In this document: positions 8,448 through 16,401 of the stretch, one piece after another
How positions within the stretch are numbered: position 1 is the first letter of the stretch
Layout: each line of letters starts with the position of its first letter
Source: Taibaiella sp041660405
GTDB lineage: Bacteria; Bacteroidota; Bacteroidia; Chitinophagales; Chitinophagaceae
NCBI GenBank assembly: GCA_041660405.1
Contig: JBAZWL010000024.1
Span: 1-64,000 of the forward strand
Direction: 5' to 3'
Length of the DNA: 64,000 bases
Translations under genes and position numbers: made by a program
The notes under the pieces: generated by a model
The model's input: the letters and a program-made list of their open reading frames with translations, nothing else
Databases searched by the model: none
Told to the model about the DNA's origin: nothing

Positions 8448-8893
8448 CCCCGTCAGGAAATAGATCAGACCCCGTCCGATAAATAATCAGACCCCGTGGA
8501 GGCACGGGATATTACTCCGTAAAACATAGATTCATACCCCATCAGGCAATACTTCAGACCTCGTCACCCGACGGGGTCAATACCCGTTCGATTGAAGGTC
8601 GGATGTGGTATCCCGACGGGATCAGACCCATACCTATAGTAGGTCAGACCTTCTTCCCCCACGAGGTATCATCTATTTCCAGATGGGGTGAGACCTAGTA
8701 TATGATGGTGTGACAATTCGTTGCTGAACGAGGTCTGACCTATTTCCCCACAGGGTATCACTTGGTTTCAGACGGGAGCAAGACTCGTATATGTACGAGG
8801 TCTGATCTATTACCGAACGGTGTCCCATCCCGTTAGCAACAGAGTGTCACCTATTTCCAGATGGGGTAAGATCTGGTTTTGAAGGTTTTGAAC
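8448..8893. repeat. Degenerate tandem array, 20 units of 22-24 bp, palindromic
   Basis: The segment divides without gaps into 20 units: fifteen of 22 bp, four of 23 and one of 24. The unit pattern is YCYCGT, five or six variable bases, then ACGGGGTCAGA. Across unit borders this makes a consensus palindrome ACGGGGTCAGACCCCGT spaced by about 5 bp, so palindrome centres recur about every two helical turns. Individual units have diverged strongly. The period is not a multiple of three and all frames have stops, so it is not coding. Weaker copies may extend back to about 8323. No spacers are present, so it is not a CRISPR array. Function unknown. Confidence 0.85.
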
Positions 8894-8899
8894 AATAAA

Positions 8900-8927
8900 A
8901 CAGGCAGCAGTTAATACTGCTGCCTGT
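8900..8927 (-). terminator. Terminator of the orphan gene
   Basis: Perfect 12-bp inverted repeat (8900-8911, 8916-8927; arm ACAGGCAGCAGT) with loop TAAT; on the minus strand a T-rich tract follows. It sits 39 nt after the stop of the minus-strand gene and directly beside the tandem array. Confidence 0.8.
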
Positions 8928-8966
8928 ACACTTTTAAGTGCTTAGCTGTTGATTATTAATCTATTA

Positions 8967-9491
8967 CTATGCTGTCGGTGCCTGAGGTACAATATCTTCC
9001 TCATCATTATCTTCTTCCTCTTCTTCCACAGAGCCGCCATATGTTTTGAAGAAGTAAAGCAGATCATTATACTTCGATTCAAAACCGGCCCCGGGTTCGG
9101 TATCCATCTTGTATTTAGTATACCTGTAATCTATCTTCGAGTTTTGGTAGGCATCGTAGTCATGTGTAATGCGGATGTTGTTCACAATATTGGTGGCCTC
9201 CAACATGCGGCTCACAAATCCTGCCAGGAACATTCTATCTGTCCAGTCGGCCGCCAGCTCTGCATAATCCACATCAGGGGAGTTCAAGTGTGGTTGGTTA
9301 GTGTTGTAGTCCAATACTTTTTGTACTATCAGTTTGTTTTCTTCCGATACGCTGCCATATTTTTTGCGTTCCTTAGGGCTAAGGTTGCGGGTTTTGCGGG
9401 TAAGCACCTGCATAATGGAAACCCAGGCTTTTTCGATCTGCACTTTTTCCTGTTCGGTAAAGTGGTCGTTGTTCAAATTTGTAATGGGCAT
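8967..9491 (-). CDS. Conserved protein of unknown function with acidic tail
   Basis: 174 residues from the ATG at 9491 (MPITNLNNDHF...). Upstream in-frame codons to 9581 encode a poor hydrophobic extension and were not used. The protein is soluble, mostly helical in appearance, begins with a TNLNNDHFTEQEK segment and ends in a run of Glu/Asp (EEEEEDNDEED) followed by PQAPTA. I recognise it only as a type seen in Bacteroidota, often as multiple paralogues; no catalytic motif is visible. It is flanked by a terminator and by REP-like palindromes, placing it in the accessory island. Confidence 0.75.
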   Translation of the reverse strand: MPITNLNNDHFTEQEKVQIEKAWVSIMQVLTRKTRNLSPKERKKYGSVSEENKLIVQKVLDYNTNQPHLNSPDVDYAELAADWTDRMFLAGFVSRMLEATNIVNNIRITHDYDAYQNSKIDYRYTKYKMDTEPGAGFESKYNDLLYFFKTYGGSVEEEEEDNDEEDIVPQAPTA

Positions 9492-9640
9492 AGCCGTTTG
9501 ATTTAAAAAGTTAAATAATACGAAAAGTATAATAACTTTTTTGACCATACAATCCCATAAATATGGGTAGTCGGAAAACATAAGATGGCAATGGGGATTG
9601 TTGATCTAGCATATGAGGGGCCTGGCACAGCCTTGCGCAG

Positions 9641-9824
9641 ATGCCGGATCATACCGGCATGACGCGAGTAGGAAGGTTAGGGTTTAGCATCATTGCGGGC
9701 TTGACCCGCAATCTGTATCGGGCAGTGCACACCTCAGAGATATTTTCACTCCTCATTTTTACAACCCCACTGTCAGAGATATGCGCAGCAATCGAAGGAT
9801 CTCTTAACGCGTAGAGATCCTTCG
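9641..9824. repeat. Cluster of three REP-like palindromes
   Basis: Three inverted repeats in a 400-bp gene-free stretch: ATGCCGG arms (9641-9647, 9654-9660); ATTGCGGG arms (9692-9699, 9705-9712); and CGAAGGATCTC arms (9793-9803, 9814-9824). The last is followed by a CCTCAGGATGACA-like tail. These are typical of mobile extragenic palindromes dispersed by RAYT transposases; no transposase gene lies in the window. Nothing else was seen in 9492-9894. Confidence 0.65.
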
Positions 9825-9894
9825 TACCTCAGGATGACAAGGTGGTTGTGTATTCATTGTTTATAGTAAGTTCCTTTCTTCCCGTAGTTACAAA

Positions 9895-10803
9895 CTATGG
9901 TACCAGTATATGCAGGAACAAATTAATCCCTTCAGGCTCTCTTTCAACTTTAATATTGCCTTCCGCTATACCTGCTTGTATGGCAAGTTGTGTAAGGTGT
10001 TCTTCGGAGCGATGGTGCAAATACCAGTCGCCGAAAAGTTCCATGAAAGCACGCGAAGGATTGTAGTTGCTAAAGTTACCGATGATAACTTCACCACCTG
10101 GCTTAGTCCAGCTTACAAATTTTCTAAGCATCTTTATGAAAACACTATCATTAAAATAATCGAACAGGCCTGCACTCCAGACTACATCAAATTGTTTGTC
10201 TGATTCGTGACGGAATATATTCTGCTCTATAAAATTAATCTCTTCGCTATGTGCTTTGTTCAGCTCCTTTGCATAAGCAATAGCGTGCTGATCAGCTTCT
10301 ATACACACCGTATTTACTTGTCCTTTATTGATCCCGGAATATAACTCTGCCAGGTCTCTGGCCGGACCGCTGGCTACATTGAGCAGATCGAGTTGTGGTT
10401 TTTCCTGAAGCAGGGTTGTAAGTGTATTGATAAAATAAGTTTTACGGTTACGTACTGCACGGGTAGCAGCACAGCTTTGCCAGAACTTATCCCATTTTTC
10501 AAAACGCTTATCTGCTGTCACATGTTTGCGGTAAAACTTGTCGATGATCATAAAGTCCCCGGCATAACCATAAGGCCTTGTAATGGAGTGACCATGTATC
10601 GTGGCATTCAGACAATCTTCACCAAAGCTGTTTCGTATCAGTTGTAAGTCTACTTCAAAAATATTACCCGATTTATATTCCTTACTAAATTGATCTGCCA
10701 TCTGCATAAGCTGCGCATACTCATGAGGCTCGGGGCCACCTTTACTTACTATTTTTTGGAACAATTCGACGGGTTGTGCTAATTGGCTTTCAAGAGTTAT
10801 CAT
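9895..10803 (-). CDS. Class I SAM-dependent methyltransferase
   Basis: 302 residues. The SAM-binding motif I is LLNVASGPARDLAEL (about 139-153), with an acidic strand-2 end (VCIEADQHA) and a motif IV region VVWSAGLFDYF. The N-terminal 120 residues carry RPYGYAGDFMIIDKFY, a segment I associate with methyltransferases of the PhcB type (3-hydroxy fatty acid methyl ester signal synthesis in Ralstonia). That sub-family link is tentative. Cytosolic and monocistronic. The substrate is unknown. Confidence 0.75.
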   Translation of the reverse strand: MITLESQLAQPVELFQKIVSKGGPEPHEYAQLMQMADQFSKEYKSGNIFEVDLQLIRNSFGEDCLNATIHGHSITRPYGYAGDFMIIDKFYRKHVTADKRFEKWDKFWQSCAATRAVRNRKTYFINTLTTLLQEKPQLDLLNVASGPARDLAELYSGINKGQVNTVCIEADQHAIAYAKELNKAHSEEINFIEQNIFRHESDKQFDVVWSAGLFDYFNDSVFIKMLRKFVSWTKPGGEVIIGNFSNYNPSRAFMELFGDWYLHHRSEEHLTQLAIQAGIAEGNIKVEREPEGINLFLHILVP

Positions 10804-10973
10804 AATCTTTTGTTTTTAGGTTTTTAGAATGATTATGATGTAAAGATGATGATCAGACAGAAACTTAAAAAGGGTGACTTAACGAAAAGCACAATGGAGT
10901 TAACGGAATAAGGGAATTGGGTATATAGCGTAGTATGATACGCAATATCGCAGAGGGTAATTCTCTACAAAAG

Positions 10974-10991
10974 GCCCGCAGCAATGCGGGC
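10974..10991 (-). terminator. Terminator downstream of the broken GNAT gene
   Basis: GCCCGCA (10974-10980) and TGCGGGC (10985-10991) with a 4-nt loop; on the minus strand CTTTTG follows. It would end transcription coming from 11066-11554. Confidence 0.55.
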
Positions 10992-11065
10992 AGCCATTAT
11001 TTATTTACTTAAGAAGTGCGTGCGCTAGCAGGGCTATAACAGCCTGTTGTTGGCCACTTATGGTT

Positions 11066-11554
11066 CTAATGCTTAAAAACCATATTTAGTGATTTCCAGG
11101 TAACTCCCTTTACGTCAATAGTAGTGTACTTCTCGGGGACAAGCACGAAACCTACTTTTTCATAACATTTGATTGCCGCAGTATTCCAATCATACACGTT
11201 TAATTCTATAGCTGATATTTCAAGACTGTTGATGGAATAGGAGACCAATGAACTGATTATTTCTTGTCCCAATCCTTTTCCCCTGTAGGTTTCATCCCCG
11301 ATAAGTATGCGGCATATTTTTACAGCATTTTCTTTATGCTTATAAATTTCAGCATGCCCGATGGTCTCATTGGAATTGGTATCGATGACTTTAAATGCAT
11401 AGCGATTACTGTCTTCTAAGTAAGTGGCTAGCTGCTCTTCTGTTAGCGGATAGGTAAAGATCGACCCTGCAACCTGAACCAATAATTGCTCACTATCTAT
11501 CCAGGAAATTAATTACTTAAAATCTGTTTGCTTAAACGGTGCTAATTGTATCAT
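11066..11554 (-). pseudogene. GNAT acetyltransferase interrupted by an in-frame stop at codon 14
   Basis: Reading from an ATG at 11554 gives MIQLAPFKQTDFK, then TAA (11513-11515), then LISWIDSEQLLVQVAG in the same frame, continuing to a normal GNAT C-terminus. RimJ/RimL-like GNATs normally start with exactly this kind of segment, so a C-to-T change of a CAA codon is the simplest explanation. The rest is intact: GHAEIYK, motif A ETYRGKGLGQEIISSLV, and AIKCYEKVGF. A 138-residue product could start at the TTG at 11482 but would lack the first strand-helix pair. It is either a recent pseudogene or a re-initiated protein. Confidence 0.7.
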
Positions 11555-11789
11555 TTTTTTATGGGTTTGCTTTAGGTTGTTCTGGTCTGTTCGTTCAAGA
11601 GCAGCAACAGTGGTTTGATGTCTGTAGTTGTGATTTGAAGAAAGAAAACGTAAAGACGGGCAATATATTTCTTCGCTCAATATTTATTTTCAAAGAAATA
11701 GCAGCCAGATATAGTTAACGATTCGAAAAATAAAACTAATATTTGTGTTGCCAAATTTCATTCCTTCAAATTTCAAATAGTATATAAAA

Positions 11790-12608
11790 TTGAATTCTTT
11801 AAAAAAACAGTTGAATTCTTTAAAAAGACAAATACATTTTATAGCGTCAATAAGAAGAAAAGTACTGGTTGGTTTTATTTTATGTATTTATTTGTCTTTC
11901 ATCGTTATTTTTCTCCAACCTTTTGATACAAGCCAATTTGAATCGGATTATAAAGTATTACTGCTATCCGGTTATGGTATATTAACTTTTGTTGTGTTTG
12001 TTATTCATAGCAGTATTGAAAATACCTGGTATTTCAGGGCTGATAAAGTTTGGTCGGTACGCTATGAAATCATTTCTACACTACTCTTTTGTTTATTTTC
12101 AGGCACAGTACTGTATTTATATAATAGATTTATAGTAAATGGAGTAGGTTTAACCCTGGCAACCTATTGGCGTTTTTTAAGTGTTACGGTCACTTACATG
12201 CTTCCTGTTTTTGTTCCCCCAATGCTTTATTTAAGACAGAAATTCGGCGAACGGATTATTCCGCCCGCAAAGAATTCATTTATACTTACCGGAGAAAACA
12301 AGAACGAGATCTTAAGAATAGAAAAAGAAGAATTATTATTTATCAGAGCTGTAGAAAACTATATTGAGATCTGCTTTATGGATAAAAGCAAAAAGGTCAT
12401 CTCCAAAACATTCAGGCAAACGCTATCCAATGTTTGCGAACAACTGCCTTTTTTAGAAAAATGCCACCGCTCCTATCTGGTCAACATAAGCACTATAAAA
12501 GAAATAGCTGGTAATTCACAGGGTGCAAAAATCTCTTTTATAGTTGGGGAAAAAGAAATTCCGCTATCGAAAACCTATTATAAGCATATAAAAAATATTG
12601 TGTTTTAG
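11790..12608 (+). CDS. Membrane-anchored LytTR-domain transcriptional regulator
   Basis: 272 residues. Four hydrophobic helices (about 24-42, 57-75, 90-110, 124-148) are followed by a LytTR DNA-binding domain (about 165-272) with EELLFIRAVENYIEI and FLEKCHRSYLVN, both typical of the family. No receiver domain is present, so signals are probably sensed in or at the membrane. There is no ATG near the start. Two in-frame TTG codons, 11790 and 11811, lie in a 21-bp tandem duplication, so the true start is uncertain by seven residues. An S41 protease gene follows 124 bp downstream on the same strand and may be its target. Confidence 0.85.
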   Translation: MNSLKKQLNSLKRQIHFIASIRRKVLVGFILCIYLSFIVIFLQPFDTSQFESDYKVLLLSGYGILTFVVFVIHSSIENTWYFRADKVWSVRYEIISTLLFCLFSGTVLYLYNRFIVNGVGLTLATYWRFLSVTVTYMLPVFVPPMLYLRQKFGERIIPPAKNSFILTGENKNEILRIEKEELLFIRAVENYIEICFMDKSKKVISKTFRQTLSNVCEQLPFLEKCHRSYLVNISTIKEIAGNSQGAKISFIVGEKEIPLSKTYYKHIKNIVF

Positions 12609-12732
12609 TTTCCAGGAAAAAAAAGATACGTCAGGCTATCCAGTCGTCAAAAAAAGTATCGTTTCATCACATTTAATTGAATGACAGCGTGTTTCGCATT
12701 TACTTTGCAAACTCACTTAAATCATTCAACGT

Positions 12733-14127
12733 ATGCGGAGCTACACAAAAATGAAATTCATCTTTTTGAATTTTGCATTTATTTTCCTTTTTAATTTTTC
12801 TTTTGCCCAAAATAATCCATCGCATTTTAAAGGCGAAATGGATTTTGGTAACGGCACCGTAATCTCTACCTTTTGGGATGTCGCTATTACCCAGGATCAG
12901 TTTACCATAACTTCTCCCAAAAATGGCGATGTCCGCATCATGGGTGGTGTTAAGGCAAAATTGGGAAGGCTTTTAGGTAAATTGCCTAAAAAAGGGAGCA
13001 TCGTAACCATTAAGGGAACACAGAAAAAGGACAGTTTATTTGGGAACACAAACATTCCTGTATTCGGAAAATTAAAGTTTAAGGGAATTGCAAAAAATGA
13101 AACACTAAGCGGGCAATTACTAAATAATGATGGAATATCCATTGGGACAATCCGTGGGGTGAAGTCTACAGAAGACAAGATCAACTATAACGAGCTCTAT
13201 CCAAAAATATTAAAAACAATACAGGATAATATTTATTCAAAGCACGTTCTGCAAACTAAAGAATGGGCAACATTCGAAAAAGAAATTGAAAAGCTGTGTA
13301 ATGACGCCCATGACGATATTGAATTGTTTTTCGGCTTTAATATGCTCACTCCAAAGCTTCCATTTACCCATTTAACTTTATTAATTGCGCAAGATGCAGC
13401 TGACGATGAGGACACGGCAAGCACTGACAATGGGGAAATAGCAAGCACAAAAAAGTCGGTTGTTTTTGAAGAAAAAAATGGCACTACCGCTTATCTGCAA
13501 ATTAAAAATTTTACCAGTTCGACAAATGAATTGGCAGCAGTTTTACCCAAAATAGTAGAAAATGCGGCTTACAAAAATCTTATCATTGATTTACGGGACA
13601 ATGGAGGCGGAGGCATTAATGCCGCTTTTGCGCTAGCAAAATATATTGTAACTGAAGATTTGGAAGTGGGTTATTTTCCAACGAATAAATTACAGTATTC
13701 AGGCTATCAACCCGAATTATTCAATACACTATCTGAACTTCAGCCCAAAAGCACCAATGAGTTTGGGAATGAGTTAAAAACGACACCCGGCGTTAAACTC
13801 ATCTTTAAAAAGCCAACCAACCGGGTATTCACAGGAAAGATATACGTTTTGACCAATGGTAAGACAGGAAGTACCTGCGAGCCGATTGTCTATGCCCTGA
13901 AAAACCGTAAAAAAGCCACAATTATAGGTGAAAAAACTGCTGGTGCAATGTTGGCTGCATCTCCTTTCGTTGTATCCGAAAAATATATGTTTATGCTGCC
14001 CATTGCCGATTTCTATACGTATGACGGAATCCGTTTGGATAAAGTTGGCGTGAGTCCTGATATTGAAGTCAAATCAGAAGAAGCTTTAAATAAGGCATTG
14101 GAAATTATTAATATCGGTAAAAATTGA
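12733..14127 (+). CDS. Secreted S41-family (tail-specific-like) peptidase
   Basis: 464 residues; an alternative start at 12751 gives a cleaner signal peptide (MKFIFLNFAFIFLFNFSFAQ). The C-terminal half is an S41 serine protease: LIIDLRDNGGGG strand, nucleophile Ser about 380 in TNGKTGSTCE and lysine about 401 in GEKTAGA. The N-terminal part (about 30-140) is a beta-rich domain of unknown type; no PDZ motif is obvious. It probably acts in the periplasm or outside. It follows the LytTR regulator and ends at a strong hairpin at 14170-14200. Confidence 0.88.
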   Translation: MRSYTKMKFIFLNFAFIFLFNFSFAQNNPSHFKGEMDFGNGTVISTFWDVAITQDQFTITSPKNGDVRIMGGVKAKLGRLLGKLPKKGSIVTIKGTQKKDSLFGNTNIPVFGKLKFKGIAKNETLSGQLLNNDGISIGTIRGVKSTEDKINYNELYPKILKTIQDNIYSKHVLQTKEWATFEKEIEKLCNDAHDDIELFFGFNMLTPKLPFTHLTLLIAQDAADDEDTASTDNGEIASTKKSVVFEEKNGTTAYLQIKNFTSSTNELAAVLPKIVENAAYKNLIIDLRDNGGGGINAAFALAKYIVTEDLEVGYFPTNKLQYSGYQPELFNTLSELQPKSTNEFGNELKTTPGVKLIFKKPTNRVFTGKIYVLTNGKTGSTCEPIVYALKNRKKATIIGEKTAGAMLAASPFVVSEKYMFMLPIADFYTYDGIRLDKVGVSPDIEVKSEEALNKALEIINIGKN

Positions 14128-14169
14128 TACAACAGCGTTGTAGTTAACGGTGGGTATTTGCAAATATTA

Positions 14170-14200
14170 AAAAGGATCACAACATTGTTGTGATCCTTTT
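14170..14200. terminator. Bidirectional terminator between S41 peptidase and tRNA-Pro
   Basis: Perfect 14-bp inverted repeat (14170-14183, 14187-14200) with a 3-nt loop, starting with A4 and ending with T4. It is placed to stop both the plus-strand peptidase transcript and the minus-strand tRNA transcript. Confidence 0.85.
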
Positions 14201-14206
14201 CTCTCG

Positions 14207-14280
14207 TCGGGACGACAAGATTCGAACTTGCGACCCCATGCACCCCATGCATGTACGCTACCGGGCTGCGCCACGTCCCG
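14207..14280 (-). tRNA. tRNA-Pro (anticodon GGG)
   Basis: 74 nt on the minus strand fold into a full cloverleaf: 7-bp acceptor stem (CGGGACG with CGTCCCG), D arm GCGC...GCGT with AGCCCGGTA loop, anticodon stem CATGC/GCATG with loop ATGGGGT giving anticodon GGG, and T arm GCAAG-TTCGAAT-CTTGT. The discriminator base is A and the CCA end is not encoded. Confidence 0.93.
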
Positions 14281-14455
14281 AACTTATTTTGCTGTTGCTG
14301 GTGTTTTCATCAACAACCTTCAGGCTTTTAGCAGTCATATATTGTTATATTCCTTAAGGGTAATACGCTGTTTTGACCGGGTTGCGAAAGTAAAATAAAA
14401 TTTTCATTTTTCAGTCAGGGAAAAAGAAATAATCTTTGCATTCCTAAAGAAATTC

Positions 14456-15658
14456 ATGTCCGCTGTAAATACCCCATCACACGAAAACCAGTTCAGGCAA
14501 TTATCGGCCTGTGTATTGATACCGACCTATAATAACGCGCAAACATTGGCCGAGGTAATCACGGCGGTTTCAGCTTATACACAACAGGTAATCGTAGTGA
14601 ATGACGGCTCCACAGATAATACTACAGATATTCTGAAGGGCTTCCCTTTTATAAAGGTAGTGAGTTACACACCTAACCGCGGCAAGGGCAATGCGCTCAA
14701 ACAAGGATTTCGTTTTGCATTACAACAAGGCTATCGCTATGCTATTACTATCGACAGCGATGGCCAGCATTATGCACACGATCTTCCTGCATTCCTGGAT
14801 AAGATAACAGCAGAGCCAGGAAGCTTGATTATAGGGGCGCGTAATATGGATCAGGCACATATTCCGGGTAAGAGCAGTTTCGGTAATCGGTTCTCCAACT
14901 TTTGGTTTTGGGTGGAGACCGGCATTCGCCTTCCGGATACGCAGTCAGGTTACCGCCTTTACCCATTGGAGCCCATGCGTAAAATGAAATTTTTTACCCG
15001 AAAATATGAATTCGAAATTGAAACGCCTGTACGTATTGCCTGGAAGGGTGTGCCAGTAATCAGCGTTCCGGTCTCCGTTTATTATCCGCCGGCAGAAGAA
15101 CGGATTACGCATTTCCGTCCTTTCAAAGATTTTACACGAATCAGTATCCTCAATACTTTTCTCACATTCATAGCGCTGCTTTGGATTCATCCCCGCAATT
15201 TTTTCCTGAAGATCACCAGCCGCAAAGGATGGCGGGAAATATGGCAGCAAGTAGTGGTGCGCCGCGAGGAAAGCAACCTGCGTAAAGCATGGAGTATTGC
15301 CTTCGGTGTTTTTATGGGCATCTTCCCGGTATGGGGTTTTCAGCTGGCTATTGGTATTCCATTGTCTGTTTATTTCCGGATGAACAAAGCCTTGTTCCTG
15401 TTGGCTGCCAATATCAGTATCTTCCCGATTACACCTGTGTTCTGGGCATTGAGTCTGGTTACCGGTAAAATCACTTTGGGATATAAGGATTGGGCTTTTC
15501 GTTGGAGGGATATTTCCCTGGATCAATTTAAGGAAGCCGGCTTAGCCTTTTTCCTGGGAGGCGCGGTTTTAGCTATAGTGCTGGGATTACTTACCTTTTT
15601 TATTTCCTTCCTATTATTAAAAGTGTTTCGCAAAGAAGTACAAGTGCGCAATGCTTAA
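14456..15658 (+). CDS. Family 2 glycosyltransferase fused to DUF2062 membrane domain
   Basis: 400 residues. Residues about 15-235 are a GT-A fold glycosyltransferase (CVLIPTYNNAQTL, VVNDGSTDNT, and the metal site DSDGQH), of the type that elongates polyprenyl-phosphate-linked or lipid acceptors. Residues about 265-395 form DUF2062: an amphipathic start (RKAWSIAFGVFMGIFPVWGFQ) and hydrophobic helices. The fusion suggests a transferase tethered to the inner membrane, probably in envelope glycolipid synthesis. It is a single gene with a start at the ATG at 14456, preceded by AATCTTTG, a near-match to the -7 box. Confidence 0.9.
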   Translation: MSAVNTPSHENQFRQLSACVLIPTYNNAQTLAEVITAVSAYTQQVIVVNDGSTDNTTDILKGFPFIKVVSYTPNRGKGNALKQGFRFALQQGYRYAITIDSDGQHYAHDLPAFLDKITAEPGSLIIGARNMDQAHIPGKSSFGNRFSNFWFWVETGIRLPDTQSGYRLYPLEPMRKMKFFTRKYEFEIETPVRIAWKGVPVISVPVSVYYPPAEERITHFRPFKDFTRISILNTFLTFIALLWIHPRNFFLKITSRKGWREIWQQVVVRREESNLRKAWSIAFGVFMGIFPVWGFQLAIGIPLSVYFRMNKALFLLAANISIFPITPVFWALSLVTGKITLGYKDWAFRWRDISLDQFKEAGLAFFLGGAVLAIVLGLLTFFISFLLLKVFRKEVQVRNA

Positions 15659-15751
15659 TGACATCAGGCTGATACCATACCTGTTAAATATTGTGCAACC
15701 TGCAACATAATCTCTTTCCCGGTGTTTAGTTGTCGTACCAAATTAAGATTT

Positions 15752-16291
15752 ATGAAACGTGTTCTGATATATGGCCTGGTATTTTCATTCTTTTTTGCAG
15801 CTATTAATCCTGCCGGTGCGCAAAATGTAACCAAAGAAAAATTGCCGCCAAGTATATTCAAATACCTGGTAACAGCAGCGCCGGAATATTCTATTATGGT
15901 GAAAGCAATCAACGCTGCCAAGCTCGAAAGTACATTTGAAGGGCCGGGACCTATTACCGTCTTTGCTCCAGTCAATAAGGCTTTTGATATACTTGCAGCC
16001 GGTAGTGTGGAACAATTACTGAAACCAGAAATGATAGATTCCCTGCAGAAAATTCTTACAAACCATATCATTGCCGGTTCATGGACAGCAAGTGAGCTGG
16101 AGCAAAAGATCCGTGAAGCAGGCGGGGAGTTTTTTGTGCCTACTATAGGAGAGGCGGGAAAATTATCATTTATGCTGGAAAACAATAAAGTAGTGGTTAA
16201 AGATGCACATGGTTTTAAAACTGAACTAGGTATTCCGTCAAAGCAGGAAAATGGTCTTGTGTATCGTTTGGATAAATTGCTTTTACCTTGA
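15752..16291 (+). CDS. Secreted fasciclin (FAS1) domain protein
   Basis: 179 residues from the ATG at 15752, which begins a signal peptide (MKRVLIYGLVFSFFFAA...). Upstream in-frame codons would bury the signal. One FAS1 domain fills the rest: the H1 box is GPITVFAPVNKAF and the second region is ILTNHIIAGSW. FAS1 proteins mediate adhesion or ligand binding at the surface. Monocistronic, closed by the hairpin at 16354-16379. Confidence 0.9.
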   Translation: MKRVLIYGLVFSFFFAAINPAGAQNVTKEKLPPSIFKYLVTAAPEYSIMVKAINAAKLESTFEGPGPITVFAPVNKAFDILAAGSVEQLLKPEMIDSLQKILTNHIIAGSWTASELEQKIREAGGEFFVPTIGEAGKLSFMLENNKVVVKDAHGFKTELGIPSKQENGLVYRLDKLLLP

Positions 16292-16353
16292 TAATTTTTA
16301 TGGCGCATAAAGGCATATTTATATCGTGGTATCAAATACTTGATGTAATTTTG

Positions 16354-16379
16354 AATAGTGGCGCATAGCCACTATTTTT
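16354..16379 (+). terminator. Terminator after the fasciclin gene
   Basis: AATAGTGGC (16354-16362) pairs with GCCACTATT (16368-16376), loop 5 nt, followed by TTT. A TAATTTTG box (16346-16353) immediately precedes the hairpin; whether it is a promoter for sdaA is unclear. Confidence 0.75.
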
Positions 16380-16401
16380 CTGATCTGAACCCAAAATTAT
16401 T

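Noticed and set aside
8448..8893. CRISPR array
   Set aside because: Units are contiguous and degenerate with no spacers and no cas genes nearby.
8949..9506. 185-aa plus-strand reading frame opposite the orphan gene
   Set aside because: Shadow of the minus-strand gene; hydrophobic and Cys/His-rich low-quality translation.
14945..15526. 193-aa minus-strand frame inside the GT2-DUF2062 gene
   Set aside because: The plus-strand gene has clear family motifs; the antisense frame has none.
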